Under the pieces are notes generated by a model. The model worked only from the letters and a program-made list of their open reading frames with translations, ran no database searches and was not told where the DNA came from. Shown here one piece after another: positions 7,731 through 16,418 of a stretch of 64,000 nt of DNA. Origin of the DNA: Clostridiales bacterium UBA6386 (GTDB lineage: Bacteria; Bacillota; Clostridia; Oscillospirales; Oscillospiraceae); NCBI GenBank assembly GCA_002437585.1, contig DJQM01000059.1:28934-92933 (forward strand), read 5' to 3'. Both the position numbers and the translations under genes were made by a program. The first letter of the stretch is position 1. Each line of letters starts with the position of its first letter.

Positions 7731-9812
7731 TTACCAGACGCGCTTTTTCTTGGTGACGACAGCCGCCGCGCCCAGGACGGTGGTAAGGGTCAGGATGCCC
7801 ACAGCCCAGCCGGAATTGTCGCCGGTCTTGGGGTTGGTGGTGTCCTCCTTCTTCCACTTGGCGTAGACGGTCTTATTGGCATCCATCTTAATGGTAGCCA
7901 GCTTCCGGCCGGTCAGATCCTTGTCCTTGAACCAGCCGCAGAACCAATAGCCCTTGCGGGTGGGGGTGTAGTCCTTCAGATCGACGATCTCACCATCGGC
8001 AAACGTCCTGCTGCTGGGGCTGATTTTACCGGAATTTGCTTTGAATGTCAGGGTGCGGGCAACCGACCACTTGGCGTACACAGTGATATCCGCCGCGACG
8101 GGAACCTTGGCATTGAAAGCCGTGGTGAACGTCCCATCATCCATGTACCAGCCGCCGAAAACCCAGCCCGTCTCAGTGAGGGTCTCAGGATGCGCCTTGT
8201 CAGGATACTTTAGCGTCTCGGTAGCATTCTTCAGCTTGCCGTGGCCCTTGTTGTTGTAGGTCACAGTGACCACGGTGTCAAACTTAGGCAGCGCGGCCAC
8301 AGCGGCATCATGGGAATCGGTGAGGGTCGCGGTGGAGCCGCCGATGGTGGCATAGGTCACCTCGTAGCCCGGATCGGTCGTAAATTCAACCGCCACAGAA
8401 TAAACCTGGTTCGCCTCGAACTTCCCGTCACTAGGGGACACGGTACGGCTCTTGAACTTGACATGCTTACTGCTGGTGTTCACCTTCAGGCCGCTGATAG
8501 ACTTGTCCCGATCATAGCCGCTCACTGTGAAGTCGGCACGAATCTTCTCCTTTTCCACGTCGGTATGGCACTTGTCGCACTTCACCGTGGACTGGGAGGC
8601 ATTGTTCTTATTCCACAGCTTCCGGTGGCTTTCCTTGGTGCAGGAGCACCGTCCCTCCGGGAACCGGGCGCAGCCGCCGCCGCCGCTGAAATCGTGACCC
8701 AGCTTGTCGCCGAAATCCACATAGCAGTACTGGCAGTAGGCCTTCTTGCCGCACCGATCGGTGCTGGGATCGGAGGTGCAGTCCTCTTTTTCCACCAGAA
8801 CGGCATCACATACCTTGCACAGAACCTTATGGGTGCCATTTTTCGTGTTCACGTATTTCTTGGTGCAGTCCTCTGCCTTGCCCATGGCGGCTCCGCAGTC
8901 CTTGCAGTAATACTCATGGGTTTCGGTGCCCTCGATATGCCGGGGTTTGCTGGCCTTGGCGCATGGCTTTACCGCGTTATCCTTCTTCTCATTGCAGTGC
9001 TTGCAGACCTGACTGTGGGTGCCGTCGCCATTGGACTTCCAGACATAGTCGTGCTTCGCGGAAACGTCGCCATAGCTCTGTCCGCACTTGATGCAGGTGG
9101 CCGGCCCTAAGCAGGTAGCCGGCGTCTTGGAGCATTCTTCCGTCCTAAGGGACGTGTCACACAGCTCGCAGTAATACTCGTGCTTCTGATTGTCCACGTC
9201 CCCTACATGCCGGGGCTTGGCCGCCTGCTTATGGTTGTCGGGGTTGACCTCGCCGTAGCTTCCGCCGCACTTGTCGCACTTGGCAGGCTCCTTGCAGGTA
9301 GCCGTGCCGCCGGAGCAGTCCTCCGGCTCCGTGGTTGCGCCGCAGAGCTTGCATGTTCCGGTATGCTTACCTTTGCCATCGGAGGTGTAGGCATAGTCGT
9401 GATCCTCGGTTTCCGTGGCATCGCAGTCGGTGCATTGGCGGGTATGGGTATTGTCGTCGTACGTCCAGGCACCCCAGGTGTGGGTATGGGTCTCGCCTTC
9501 GTTGCCTTCGCCGTTGCCGCTGCCGCCGCCTTCGCCGTTGCTGCCGGTGCTGGTGCCGCCGCTGGTGCTGGTGCCGCCGCTGGTGCTGGTGCCGCTGCCT
9601 TCGCCGGTGGTGCCGCCGCTGGTGCTGGTGCCGCTGCCTTCGCCGTTGCCGCCGCCGCCGGCGCTGTCTTCGCCGCCCTCATTCTGAGGGGCAGGCTCCG
9701 AGGCGGGAGCCGATGCCGGGGTTCCTTCGTCCTCATCCGCCAGCGCGCCCACGGGCACCAGCGTCAGGAGCATACAAACCAGCAGGAACAGTGCCGCAAT
9801 TCGTTTTTTCAT
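7731..9812 (-). CDS. NPKTG-anchored surface protein with CxxC modules and InlB-type repeats
   Basis: A 693-residue secreted protein. Signal peptide residues 1-25 (ends GALA); Gly/Ser/Thr low-complexity linker about 38-108; then about 270 residues holding roughly ten CxxC pairs (CTDC, CKLC, CDKC, CELC, CIKC, CKHC, CKDC, CKVC, CQYC, CDKC) spaced with histidines in an H-x-C-x-x-C pattern; then two Listeria-Bacteroides (InlB B) repeats ending VYAKW; then the sorting signal NPKTG (about 660-664), a hydrophobic stretch and KKKRVW tail. This predicts covalent wall attachment by a sortase. The Cys/His modules could bind zinc or form disulfides; neither is proven. Neighbour of a larger secreted protein on the same strand with its own promoter. 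Confidence 0.88.
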   Translation of the reverse strand: MKKRIAALFLLVCMLLTLVPVGALADEDEGTPASAPASEPAPQNEGGEDSAGGGGNGEGSGTSTSGGTTGEGSGTSTSGGTSTSGGTSTGSNGEGGGSGNGEGNEGETHTHTWGAWTYDDNTHTRQCTDCDATETEDHDYAYTSDGKGKHTGTCKLCGATTEPEDCSGGTATCKEPAKCDKCGGSYGEVNPDNHKQAAKPRHVGDVDNQKHEYYCELCDTSLRTEECSKTPATCLGPATCIKCGQSYGDVSAKHDYVWKSNGDGTHSQVCKHCNEKKDNAVKPCAKASKPRHIEGTETHEYYCKDCGAAMGKAEDCTKKYVNTKNGTHKVLCKVCDAVLVEKEDCTSDPSTDRCGKKAYCQYCYVDFGDKLGHDFSGGGGCARFPEGRCSCTKESHRKLWNKNNASQSTVKCDKCHTDVEKEKIRADFTVSGYDRDKSISGLKVNTSSKHVKFKSRTVSPSDGKFEANQVYSVAVEFTTDPGYEVTYATIGGSTATLTDSHDAAVAALPKFDTVVTVTYNNKGHGKLKNATETLKYPDKAHPETLTETGWVFGGWYMDDGTFTTAFNAKVPVAADITVYAKWSVARTLTFKANSGKISPSSRTFADGEIVDLKDYTPTRKGYWFCGWFKDKDLTGRKLATIKMDANKTVYAKWKKEDTTNPKTGDNSGWAVGILTLTTVLGAAAVVTKKKRVW

Positions 9813-9910
9813 CCTAAAAAAACCTCACTTTCCAATTTGCTTTCCGCCGCTCGACCCGCCGGGTCACGGCGATCTCGGATTCAAGGGCAGAATACCCCTC
9901 TTTTTTCTCC

Positions 9911-9939
9911 ATTGTAGCACAGGGGTTCTGGAATTTCAA
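9911..9939 (-). promoter_or_regulatory. Promoter of the NPKTG surface-protein gene
   Basis: On the minus strand TTGAAA (complement of 9934-9939), 17-bp spacer, TACAAT (complement of 9911-9916), about 100 bases before the ATG. The same TACAAT -10 with 17-bp spacing precedes the neighbouring giant surface protein. Confidence 0.65.
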
Positions 9940-10025
9940 TCCTCTTTTGGAAATTTTAAAAACTTTTCTAAGAGAAATTGGAATGGGGCTGGCCTTGTCC
10001 CCTTTCAGGCTGCCGAAAAAGTATT

Positions 10026-10103
10026 CGTAGGGGACGATGCCCACATCGTCCCGTCGGCACCGGCCGCTAACACTGTGGGTCGATGTGGGCATCGACCCCT
10101 ACG
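10026..10103. repeat. Palindromic repeat, GTAGGGG family, copy 1
   Basis: Begins CGTAGGGGACGATG and ends CATCGACCCCTACG, giving an imperfect inverted repeat of about 78 bp. Related in outline to the elements at 25052-25128 and 43516-43609, which also open with GTAGGGGC and close with GCCCCTAC, but with a different inner core. Confidence 0.7.
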
Positions 10104-10104
10104 G

Positions 10105-10328
10105 ATTCTATTGAGGGCTTCCGGAATGACCGGGGGATTGCCACACCAGCGTTGCATGAATTAAGGTATGACTGCCACCGGCAGTCATACGGATTTTGAT
10201 TCGCTGCGCGGAGTACCACACCGGTTCGCGATGACGCCCCATCCTAAGACAATCCCCCTCCGGGGGAGACCGGAGGGGGACTGTCATGAGGAGAACAACG
10301 TGCTTCCGTGTCGCGCGGAAACCGATGC
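10105..10328. repeat. REP-like repeat cluster downstream of the giant surface gene
   Basis: This stretch holds several nested palindromes and no gene: a GATTGCCACACCAG motif, ATGACTGCC-ccg-GGCAGTCAT, GCGCGGAGTACCAC, CGCGATGACG and a strong CCCCCTCCGG/CCGGAGGGGG hairpin at 10253-10280. The same words recur at 20111-20195 and 54266-54594. The hairpin could also end transcription of the 1687-residue gene. Confidence 0.65.
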
Positions 10329-13300
10329 TTACTTGAAATTGACCTTGATGTTGGCGGTGAAGGTCTGATCGTCTCTGCCGTAGGGCACATAGAAGGTGAC
10401 AGGAATGGTCACGGACTTGCCCACATCCGACATGCGCGCCGCGTCCTGGAAAACCAGGGTCAGATTGCCCGCCGCGTCCAGATTTGTAACCCGAACCAGC
10501 TTGTTCCACTTCGTATTCTCATTCACATACGCGTCGTCGGGAATCTTCGCCGCCAGGGTGACGCTCTTCTCGTTGAACTTCACCCGGACGGTGAAGGGCT
10601 TGGTCAGGTCTCTGCGGTCAACGGTGGGTACCTTGGACTGGGTGACCTTCAAGGCCGCGTTCTTCACGGGCAGCTGGATGGTCTGGGCAAAGACCGTCCC
10701 GCCGTCCTCGGCCGTAAGCGTCATCTGCACCCGATAGTAGCGGTAGATATCCCTGTTTTCACGTTCGTAATACATAGAGGCATCATAGCTTACCAGATGG
10801 GCGTACATGCCGAAGTAGGCAGCGTCCTCCTTCAGGGTTCCCCATGCATACTTACCGGCATCGAAGTAATTCCACTCGTTCTCGGCGCAGATGGGATAGT
10901 ATGCCTTGGGATTCGGGTAAACGATCTGGTCGATGTCCACGAAGGTCTTATTGTCGTTGGAGCCTTGCAGGGTCACGCTGTAATCCCCACTCCGGGCTGC
11001 CGCCTCCGTCATAGGCAGGAAGACGCCCCAATCCTGGTAGCTGTTCCAGTCCAGCAGGCTAACGCCGCTGCCGGCCTTCCAGGTCTTGATGGATTTCAGT
11101 GTCTTGCGCTGGACGGTGACGGGAATGACCGCGGTCTTTGCGCTGGAGTTCCGGTAATCAGGAGTCACGCACAGATAATAGGTGCCGTCCGGAATCTCAA
11201 GGGGTTCTCCGGTATAAGGATGATAGGTATCGATGGTGATGGTATTCTCATCGACCCAGCGAGCCAGAGGCGCATCCTCGCCGTTTCTCAGGAACTGTCC
11301 CTCTTGATCCAGCCAGCCCAGGTATTTGCAGTCCATGTACTGATCCTTGGGAACCGTCACCTTGATCTCGGCACCCTTGCCGTCGTAGGGATTCAGGGTC
11401 AACTTGGTCTTAGACACCTTCAGGGTGGGGGTGGTGTTCTTCACCTTCAGCTTGGCGGAGGCCGTCAGGATGGTTTCATTTGCGGAGAACTCACTGTAAA
11501 ACTTCCGGGTGACCTGAACGGTATAGGTGCCGCTGTCCAGCTGGCCGGACATCTCCGGACGGCGGTAGAGCGTCAGGGTATCGGGGCTGGGCTGACTGGG
11601 CACATCCACAATGTACTCGCCGGGATCCACCACGTTCCCATGGGGATCCAGCAGAGTTACCTCCGCTTCGCCGGCGGCCTGCATGACAGGCGTCAGATTC
11701 TTGATGGTGGTAGTCAGGGTGACCTTGTTGGTCTTGCCGGCATCGATGGTGCCGTTGACCTTCAGGCGCATGGTGGGGGTATTCTTGGTGAACTTCACCG
11801 TGACGGCGAAGGGCTTCACGCCGGGTATCTCGAAGGTCAGTCTGCCGGAGCCAACATAGCCCTCGCTCTCACCCATCACGAAGAAGAATGGCTCTCCAGC
11901 CTTGACACCGAACAGTGCCGCGTCGTAGGCACTCTCAGCCACTTCAAAGTATCCCAACGCAACGGCAGCCTTCGTCGAATCCTTCTTGTCAACAAAGGAT
12001 TCCTGCGCCGCGACGGAATCGTCCTTATCTTTAATCAGGCCTATCAGGTCATAGTCCGCGGGGGACACGGTAACGGCTGCGCCCTGAATATCCATCACGC
12101 CGTTCAGGAAGGAGAAGCTGGTCTTCTTCGGCTTGATGGTGGGGGTCTTGGTGGTCACGGTCAGGGGCAGGTCAACCGTCACGTCGTTGGCATAAGTGAC
12201 CTGGATGTTGATCTTGCCGGGGACGGGGTTGGCGTAGTCCTCGCTATCCTGCCGGACAGGGGTCAGGTGGAAGCTGCCGGTAGCAGGATCATAGTCGTCC
12301 AGTGTGTAGTTCTCGCTGTCCACGGTAACGCTCCGGATGCCCAAATCCTGAATGCTGTAGCCCTTGGGCGGCACCAGCTTCAGATCGGTACCCTTGGAGT
12401 TGACGGAGCTGAGGGTGATCTTGCCGGTGGACAGCTTGGCGGTGACGGGCTTGTTGATGATGTTGATGGTAACGGGGACACGCTCAAGAATACTCCAGCC
12501 CTCCAGACCCACAATAAGCTCAAACTTCAGGGTTTGCTTAGGTGTATCGGCACGCAGCTCGCTGAGGTCGAGCATCGGGCTCTTCCCATCTTCATCATTG
12601 CTGTAGCGAATGCCCAGATCGTTCAGTGCCTGCAAGGACAGGGGATCGTAAGCGATGACCCAAACCTCCTGGTCGAAGAGGATCGGCGCCTGCGTCCCAG
12701 GATTCCAGGCGTTGATGGTCACGGTCTTGGCAGTGACCTTGGGCATGGTCTTCTTGACGGTGAGCTTCAGGGTCTCCGGGGTGGTCAGGTAGCCCTCGTT
12801 CTCCCCGGCCTTCACCATGATGGCGGAAACATAGGAGCTCTTCACCTGGGAAATATCCCCGGACAGGTTGCTGACGATCTCCAGGGTGCGGTCGTTCACA
12901 GGCCGCAGCTGGAAGTACTGGTTCAGTTCTTCGTTTTCAAACCTGGCATCCTTGATGATGGTAGTCTCGGCGGACTGGGTGTCCAGATCGCCCTCGTCGG
13001 AAATAACCAGTGCGTTTTTCTTGGTCAGGGAAATGTAAATCCGGGGATTATCAGTGGTGGAGTACAGCTCCTTGGTGGCCTTGGTGTCCATCAGGTGAGC
13101 TTCCGTAACAGTGGGCTTCGCCACCACCTCCACGGTGCAGGTCAGCTCCTTTGTAATGCCCGTGCTGTACTGATAAACAGTGGCTGTAACCTGGGCTACG
13201 CCGATGTTTCTCGCCGTGATCTCCAGAGCCTCTCCCCAGGCATCCTCCGGAATGCCAACGATATCCTGGTTTTCATCCGCAATGCCCCAGGCGAAGCCGC

Positions 13301-15392
13301 AGTTCTCGGCGTTCAGAACCTCCAGCGTGAAGGTCTGGCCCAGCTCCAGGGTGACATAATCCTCATTCAGGGCAGGTTCCACCGTGGTTCCCTGGGGGCC
13401 GTAAAGCTGAACGGTATAGTTGCCGGACTGCTTCGGGATATAGGTCATGGTCAGCTGACCCTTCGCGTCGGCGTAGCCGTAGTCGATGTACTGGAGATTG
13501 GCCAGGTCGCCGGGGGTGGGGCTGACGATCAGCACATAAGGCTCGTAGTTTTCCGGTGACAGGCCGGAGAACTTCACGGTGTGCTTTTCGCCGCTGACGG
13601 TGTCCTTACCGGAGAAGACCGCCACGCCGTCGGCGGTATAGACTTCCTCCATGGTCGCGCCCTCCGGGGCAACGTACACGGTGTCAAAGTCTTCGGGATC
13701 GATGGGTTCCTGGGTTTCCGGAGCCTGGGTCTCGATGACGGGGGCTTCGGTGGTCTCAGGGGCTTCGGTGGTTTCGGGAACCTCGGTGGCAGGGGTGGTT
13801 TCGGGTGTGGTCTCCGGCGTGGTCTCCGGGATGGCTGCGGGGGTGGTTTCCTCGGACATTACGATGTTGCCGCCGTCCTCGCCGTCTTCATCGCCGCCGT
13901 CGCCGATGTCGCCGCCGTCGCCGTCGGTTTCACCCTTGAGGACGTTGCCCTCGAAGTCCAGGATGGTCTCTGCCTCCAGAAGATACTGCCAACCGGCCTG
14001 CTCCTCTGCCTTGGCCTCCAGGGTGTCCAGATTCCAGTCCTTGGGCAGGTGGAGAACACGAATTTCGGTATTGCCGAAGGCATCGTCCGCCAGGGTCGTC
14101 AGGGTCGCCGGAATATACAGATCGCCGATGGTGCGCCGCCAGAAGGCTTTGTCCGCAACGGACACGGTGCCGATCAGCTCCACATAGGCCATTTCCGCAA
14201 ATTCCTCGGGTCTGCCGTCCAGGGTAAAGGCTTCCTCAGGAATTTCGGCGGCGTTCAGGGTCAGGCTCGCGATATTGGCCTGGGCGAAGGCTCTCTCGCT
14301 CAGGGTAGAAGCCAGCGGAATGTTCACCGTCCGCAGATTGGCGCACTGGGCGAAGGCATTCTTGCCGATGGCTACGCTAGCCTTGCTGGTATAGGCGTTC
14401 AGACCCGAACCGCTGAAAGCTTCCTTGCCGATGTCGGTCACGTTTTCCAGGCCGGCCACTACCTGCAGGTTCTTCGCGCCCACAAAGCGCGAACCCGGAA
14501 CCCCCGTCATGCCATCGGGAAGGGACACATAAACCAGATTTTCCATTCCTCCAAAGGCATCTATTGTCAGATTCACTTCGGGATTCTGGAGAACGACCTG
14601 CCCGATGGCGGTTCCGGCCAGGGCGTACGGGTCAATGCTCTGTGCCTGGCGAACATCCAGCTCCTCCAGGGAACTACAGCCCTGGAACGCACTAACGCCA
14701 AGGCCGCTGATCCTGGCGTTTACGGTCTTCAGATTGGCGCAATTTGAGAAGCCCTGAGTCCCCACACTCAGGTAGGCATCCGCGTTCACCGTCTCCAAAG
14801 CCCGGTATCCTTTGAAGGCTTTGGAGCCGACTTCGTCGATGTTCACCAGATTCAGGGTCGTGATCTGATCCTTGTACTTCTCCCAGGGATAGGTGTCACC
14901 CCTCAAATTTTCCGTGCCGGGGATGGTGGCCGGGTCATTGCCATAGTAGGTGACGGTCAGGGAACCGTTGTCGTACTCCCACCAAAGGTCCCACCAGCTG
15001 CCCTCGTCATGGGTAGCGTTGCTATGGGTCTCATAGGGCAGACCCAGCAGCCGGTTGTCCTTTCCCAGGGCGAAAACCTTCACCGTGGCCAGCTCTCCCA
15101 ATTCAAGCAGATCGTAGCATTGGAACTGCCCTTCTACCATCTGCTCTTCGTAGAGGGGATTCATGGTGTTGACCTGGCTGGCCAAAAGCTTTCCGCTTTC
15201 GCTGTAAGCCGCAAATACCAGATTGCAGCCATCGGGGACATAAAAGTAGCCTTTTACCTGAATGTCCTCATTGATCACGTTCACACTCGTGATTCTTACG
15301 GAGCCGTCGTCGCTCCGAGCAAAAGCTGTGGTGGGAACCAGGGACAATAGCATCACCAGCGCCAGGAGCAGGGATAACAGTCGTTTTTTCAT
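10329..15392 (-). CDS. Giant secreted leucine-rich-repeat surface protein
   Basis: A 1687-residue protein with a signal peptide (residues 1-25, ends TTAFA). An N-terminal domain of about 130 residues is followed by BspA-type leucine-rich repeats (LRR_5) at about 170-460, recognisable from repeats such as IGKEAFSGSGL and IGKNAFAQCANLRTVNI. A Thr/Pro/Glu linker (TTPETTPETTP pattern) and acidic Gly/Asp stretch occupy about 490-570. The rest consists of about eight beta-rich modules of 110-150 residues, each opening with a VKNTTPTLKVSKTKL-like segment. No sortase motif or membrane anchor is seen at the C-terminus, so attachment may be non-covalent or via partner proteins. BspA-type repeats are associated with adhesion; the ligand is unknown. 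Confidence 0.88.
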   Translation of the reverse strand: MKKRLLSLLLALVMLLSLVPTTAFARSDDGSVRITSVNVINEDIQVKGYFYVPDGCNLVFAAYSESGKLLASQVNTMNPLYEEQMVEGQFQCYDLLELGELATVKVFALGKDNRLLGLPYETHSNATHDEGSWWDLWWEYDNGSLTVTYYGNDPATIPGTENLRGDTYPWEKYKDQITTLNLVNIDEVGSKAFKGYRALETVNADAYLSVGTQGFSNCANLKTVNARISGLGVSAFQGCSSLEELDVRQAQSIDPYALAGTAIGQVVLQNPEVNLTIDAFGGMENLVYVSLPDGMTGVPGSRFVGAKNLQVVAGLENVTDIGKEAFSGSGLNAYTSKASVAIGKNAFAQCANLRTVNIPLASTLSERAFAQANIASLTLNAAEIPEEAFTLDGRPEEFAEMAYVELIGTVSVADKAFWRRTIGDLYIPATLTTLADDAFGNTEIRVLHLPKDWNLDTLEAKAEEQAGWQYLLEAETILDFEGNVLKGETDGDGGDIGDGGDEDGEDGGNIVMSEETTPAAIPETTPETTPETTPATEVPETTEAPETTEAPVIETQAPETQEPIDPEDFDTVYVAPEGATMEEVYTADGVAVFSGKDTVSGEKHTVKFSGLSPENYEPYVLIVSPTPGDLANLQYIDYGYADAKGQLTMTYIPKQSGNYTVQLYGPQGTTVEPALNEDYVTLELGQTFTLEVLNAENCGFAWGIADENQDIVGIPEDAWGEALEITARNIGVAQVTATVYQYSTGITKELTCTVEVVAKPTVTEAHLMDTKATKELYSTTDNPRIYISLTKKNALVISDEGDLDTQSAETTIIKDARFENEELNQYFQLRPVNDRTLEIVSNLSGDISQVKSSYVSAIMVKAGENEGYLTTPETLKLTVKKTMPKVTAKTVTINAWNPGTQAPILFDQEVWVIAYDPLSLQALNDLGIRYSNDEDGKSPMLDLSELRADTPKQTLKFELIVGLEGWSILERVPVTINIINKPVTAKLSTGKITLSSVNSKGTDLKLVPPKGYSIQDLGIRSVTVDSENYTLDDYDPATGSFHLTPVRQDSEDYANPVPGKINIQVTYANDVTVDLPLTVTTKTPTIKPKKTSFSFLNGVMDIQGAAVTVSPADYDLIGLIKDKDDSVAAQESFVDKKDSTKAAVALGYFEVAESAYDAALFGVKAGEPFFFVMGESEGYVGSGRLTFEIPGVKPFAVTVKFTKNTPTMRLKVNGTIDAGKTNKVTLTTTIKNLTPVMQAAGEAEVTLLDPHGNVVDPGEYIVDVPSQPSPDTLTLYRRPEMSGQLDSGTYTVQVTRKFYSEFSANETILTASAKLKVKNTTPTLKVSKTKLTLNPYDGKGAEIKVTVPKDQYMDCKYLGWLDQEGQFLRNGEDAPLARWVDENTITIDTYHPYTGEPLEIPDGTYYLCVTPDYRNSSAKTAVIPVTVQRKTLKSIKTWKAGSGVSLLDWNSYQDWGVFLPMTEAAARSGDYSVTLQGSNDNKTFVDIDQIVYPNPKAYYPICAENEWNYFDAGKYAWGTLKEDAAYFGMYAHLVSYDASMYYERENRDIYRYYRVQMTLTAEDGGTVFAQTIQLPVKNAALKVTQSKVPTVDRRDLTKPFTVRVKFNEKSVTLAAKIPDDAYVNENTKWNKLVRVTNLDAAGNLTLVFQDAARMSDVGKSVTIPVTFYVPYGRDDQTFTANIKVNFK

Positions 15393-15433
15393 ACCGAACC
15401 TCCTTGTGATGGGGTTTGTCTCTTCCGCTTTTC

Positions 15434-15462
15434 ATTGTAACAGGCACGCACGCCAAAAGCAA
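15434..15462 (-). promoter_or_regulatory. Promoter of the giant LRR protein gene
   Basis: On the minus strand TTGCTT (complement of 15457-15462), 17-bp spacer and TACAAT (complement of 15434-15439), about 42 bases upstream of the ATG. Confidence 0.65.
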
Positions 15463-15561
15463 TCCCTTTTTGTTCAACATGCTGCGTTTCACCCCCCCTC
15501 GGCGCAAAAATCGTCACTTTGCACAAATTTTGTTTCTGCAATTATCCAAATTTCATTGTGG

Positions 15562-15604
15562 GCAATTCCGGCTGGGACTTCCTGCCGAATCGCGCGGTGC
15601 CGCC
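15562..15604. repeat. Partial MITE-B element abutting the vWA gene stop
   Basis: Right end only of the element family seen at 17455, 20201 and 26428: GGCTGGGACTTCCTGCCGAA then CGCGCGGTGCCGCC, followed by TA at 15605-15606 and then the vWA stop codon (15607-15609). The rest of the 15463-15606 gap holds nothing recognisable. Confidence 0.65.
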
Positions 15605-15606
15605 TA

Positions 15607-16257
15607 TTATTTCCTTCTTCCTTCAAAGTCCTGATTGATCTTCTGTTTCCAGTCCGCCGCCAGGGGCGCGGCGCAGGTGCGCACCTGATGCACCGCCTGG
15701 CAGACGGATTCGTAGACCACCGCCGTACCCTTACTGTCCGCGTGATAGTCCGCGGCGAACTCAGGCCGGATGCCGAACCGTCCGGCTTCCTGGGCGGCGT
15801 CGATGTTGGCTCCCAGGAACAAAAACTCCCAGCCGTACTTCTCTCGCTGACGCTGAACCATGGCCTGAACCCGGTCGTAGCTGTAGCGGCGGCTGGCGTT
15901 TTCCAGGCCGTCGGTGGTGATGACGAAGAGGGTCTTCTCCGGCCGATCCTCCTCCCGGGCGTACTTGTGGACGTTGCCGATGTGGTGGACGGCTCCGCCT
16001 ACCGCGTCCAGCAGCGCGGTGCAGCCCCGGACGAAGTATTCCTTTTCCGTCAGGGACGGAATGTTCTCCAGGGGCACCCGGTCGTGGATCACCTGGATTT
16101 CATTGTCGAAGAGCACCGTGGAGACCAGTGCCTGCCCCGGCTCTGTCTTCTGCTTTTCGATCATGGCGTTGAAGCCGCCGATGGTGTCCGCTTCCAGCCC
16201 GGCCATGGAGCCGCTGCGGTCGAGAATAAATACGATTTCCGTCAGGTTCTTTTTCAT
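15607..16257 (-). CDS. von Willebrand factor type A domain protein
   Basis: A 216-residue single-domain vWA protein with no signal peptide, so cytoplasmic. The metal-ion-dependent adhesion site is complete: DRSGSM near residue 13, a GCTALLDAV threonine near 86, and TTDGLENAS near 122. vWA domains of this soluble type act as metal-dependent protein-interaction modules. The start ATG 16257 follows GGAGG; a frame extending further upstream reads into the spacer repeat. It lies directly downstream of the macro-domain gene on the same strand, so the two probably form one unit. Not enough similarity is visible to assign it to a tellurite or ATPase-chaperone system. Confidence 0.85.
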   Translation of the reverse strand: MKKNLTEIVFILDRSGSMAGLEADTIGGFNAMIEKQKTEPGQALVSTVLFDNEIQVIHDRVPLENIPSLTEKEYFVRGCTALLDAVGGAVHHIGNVHKYAREEDRPEKTLFVITTDGLENASRRYSYDRVQAMVQRQREKYGWEFLFLGANIDAAQEAGRFGIRPEFAADYHADSKGTAVVYESVCQAVHQVRTCAAPLAADWKQKINQDFEGRRK

Positions 16258-16340
16258 GTAGCATTCCTCCAGAATAGTAATGAGGCCGCAGGTGTTTTGC
16301 AACCTTGTGGCCTCATGATACTTTATTTTTTCCCGGCTGT

Positions 16341-16359
16341 GGTCTCCCGGCGGGAGACC
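16341..16359 (-). other. Hairpin between macro and vWA genes
   Basis: GGTCTCCC-ggc-GGGAGACC is a perfect inverted repeat in the gap. No T run follows on the minus strand, so it is not a clear terminator and the two genes may be cotranscribed through it. Confidence 0.45.
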
Positions 16360-16418
16360 GGGAAGCTCTGAGCAAATCGGCAAGAGCTGGGAGCGAGAGA
16401 TTTGCCCAGAGTTTCCCC
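16360..16418. repeat. Short MITE-A element abutting the macro gene stop
   Basis: About 59 bp bounded by GGGAAGCTCTGAGCAAATC and GATTTGCCCAGAGTTTCCC-type ends, the same terminal repeats as the 163-bp element in hisC (33703-33865) but with most of the core missing. Its right edge supplies the G of the TAG stop of the macro-domain gene when read on the minus strand, so the insertion may define that protein's end. Confidence 0.65.

Noticed and set aside
9541..9660. GGT/GGC/AGC-rich repeats resembling a CRISPR or tandem-repeat locus
   Set aside because: They are codons of the Gly/Ser/Thr linker in the anchored surface protein; there are no uniform spacers.
10308..13559. A 1083-residue plus-strand frame opposite the giant LRR gene
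   Set aside because: The minus-strand frame has a signal peptide, ordered repeats, a promoter and a ribosome site; the plus frame has none of these and its His/Gly/Gln-rich content is typical of antisense translation.
13770..13840. Short tandem repeats of GTGGTTTCGGG-type
   Set aside because: They encode the Thr/Pro/Glu stalk of the giant surface protein, not a separate element.
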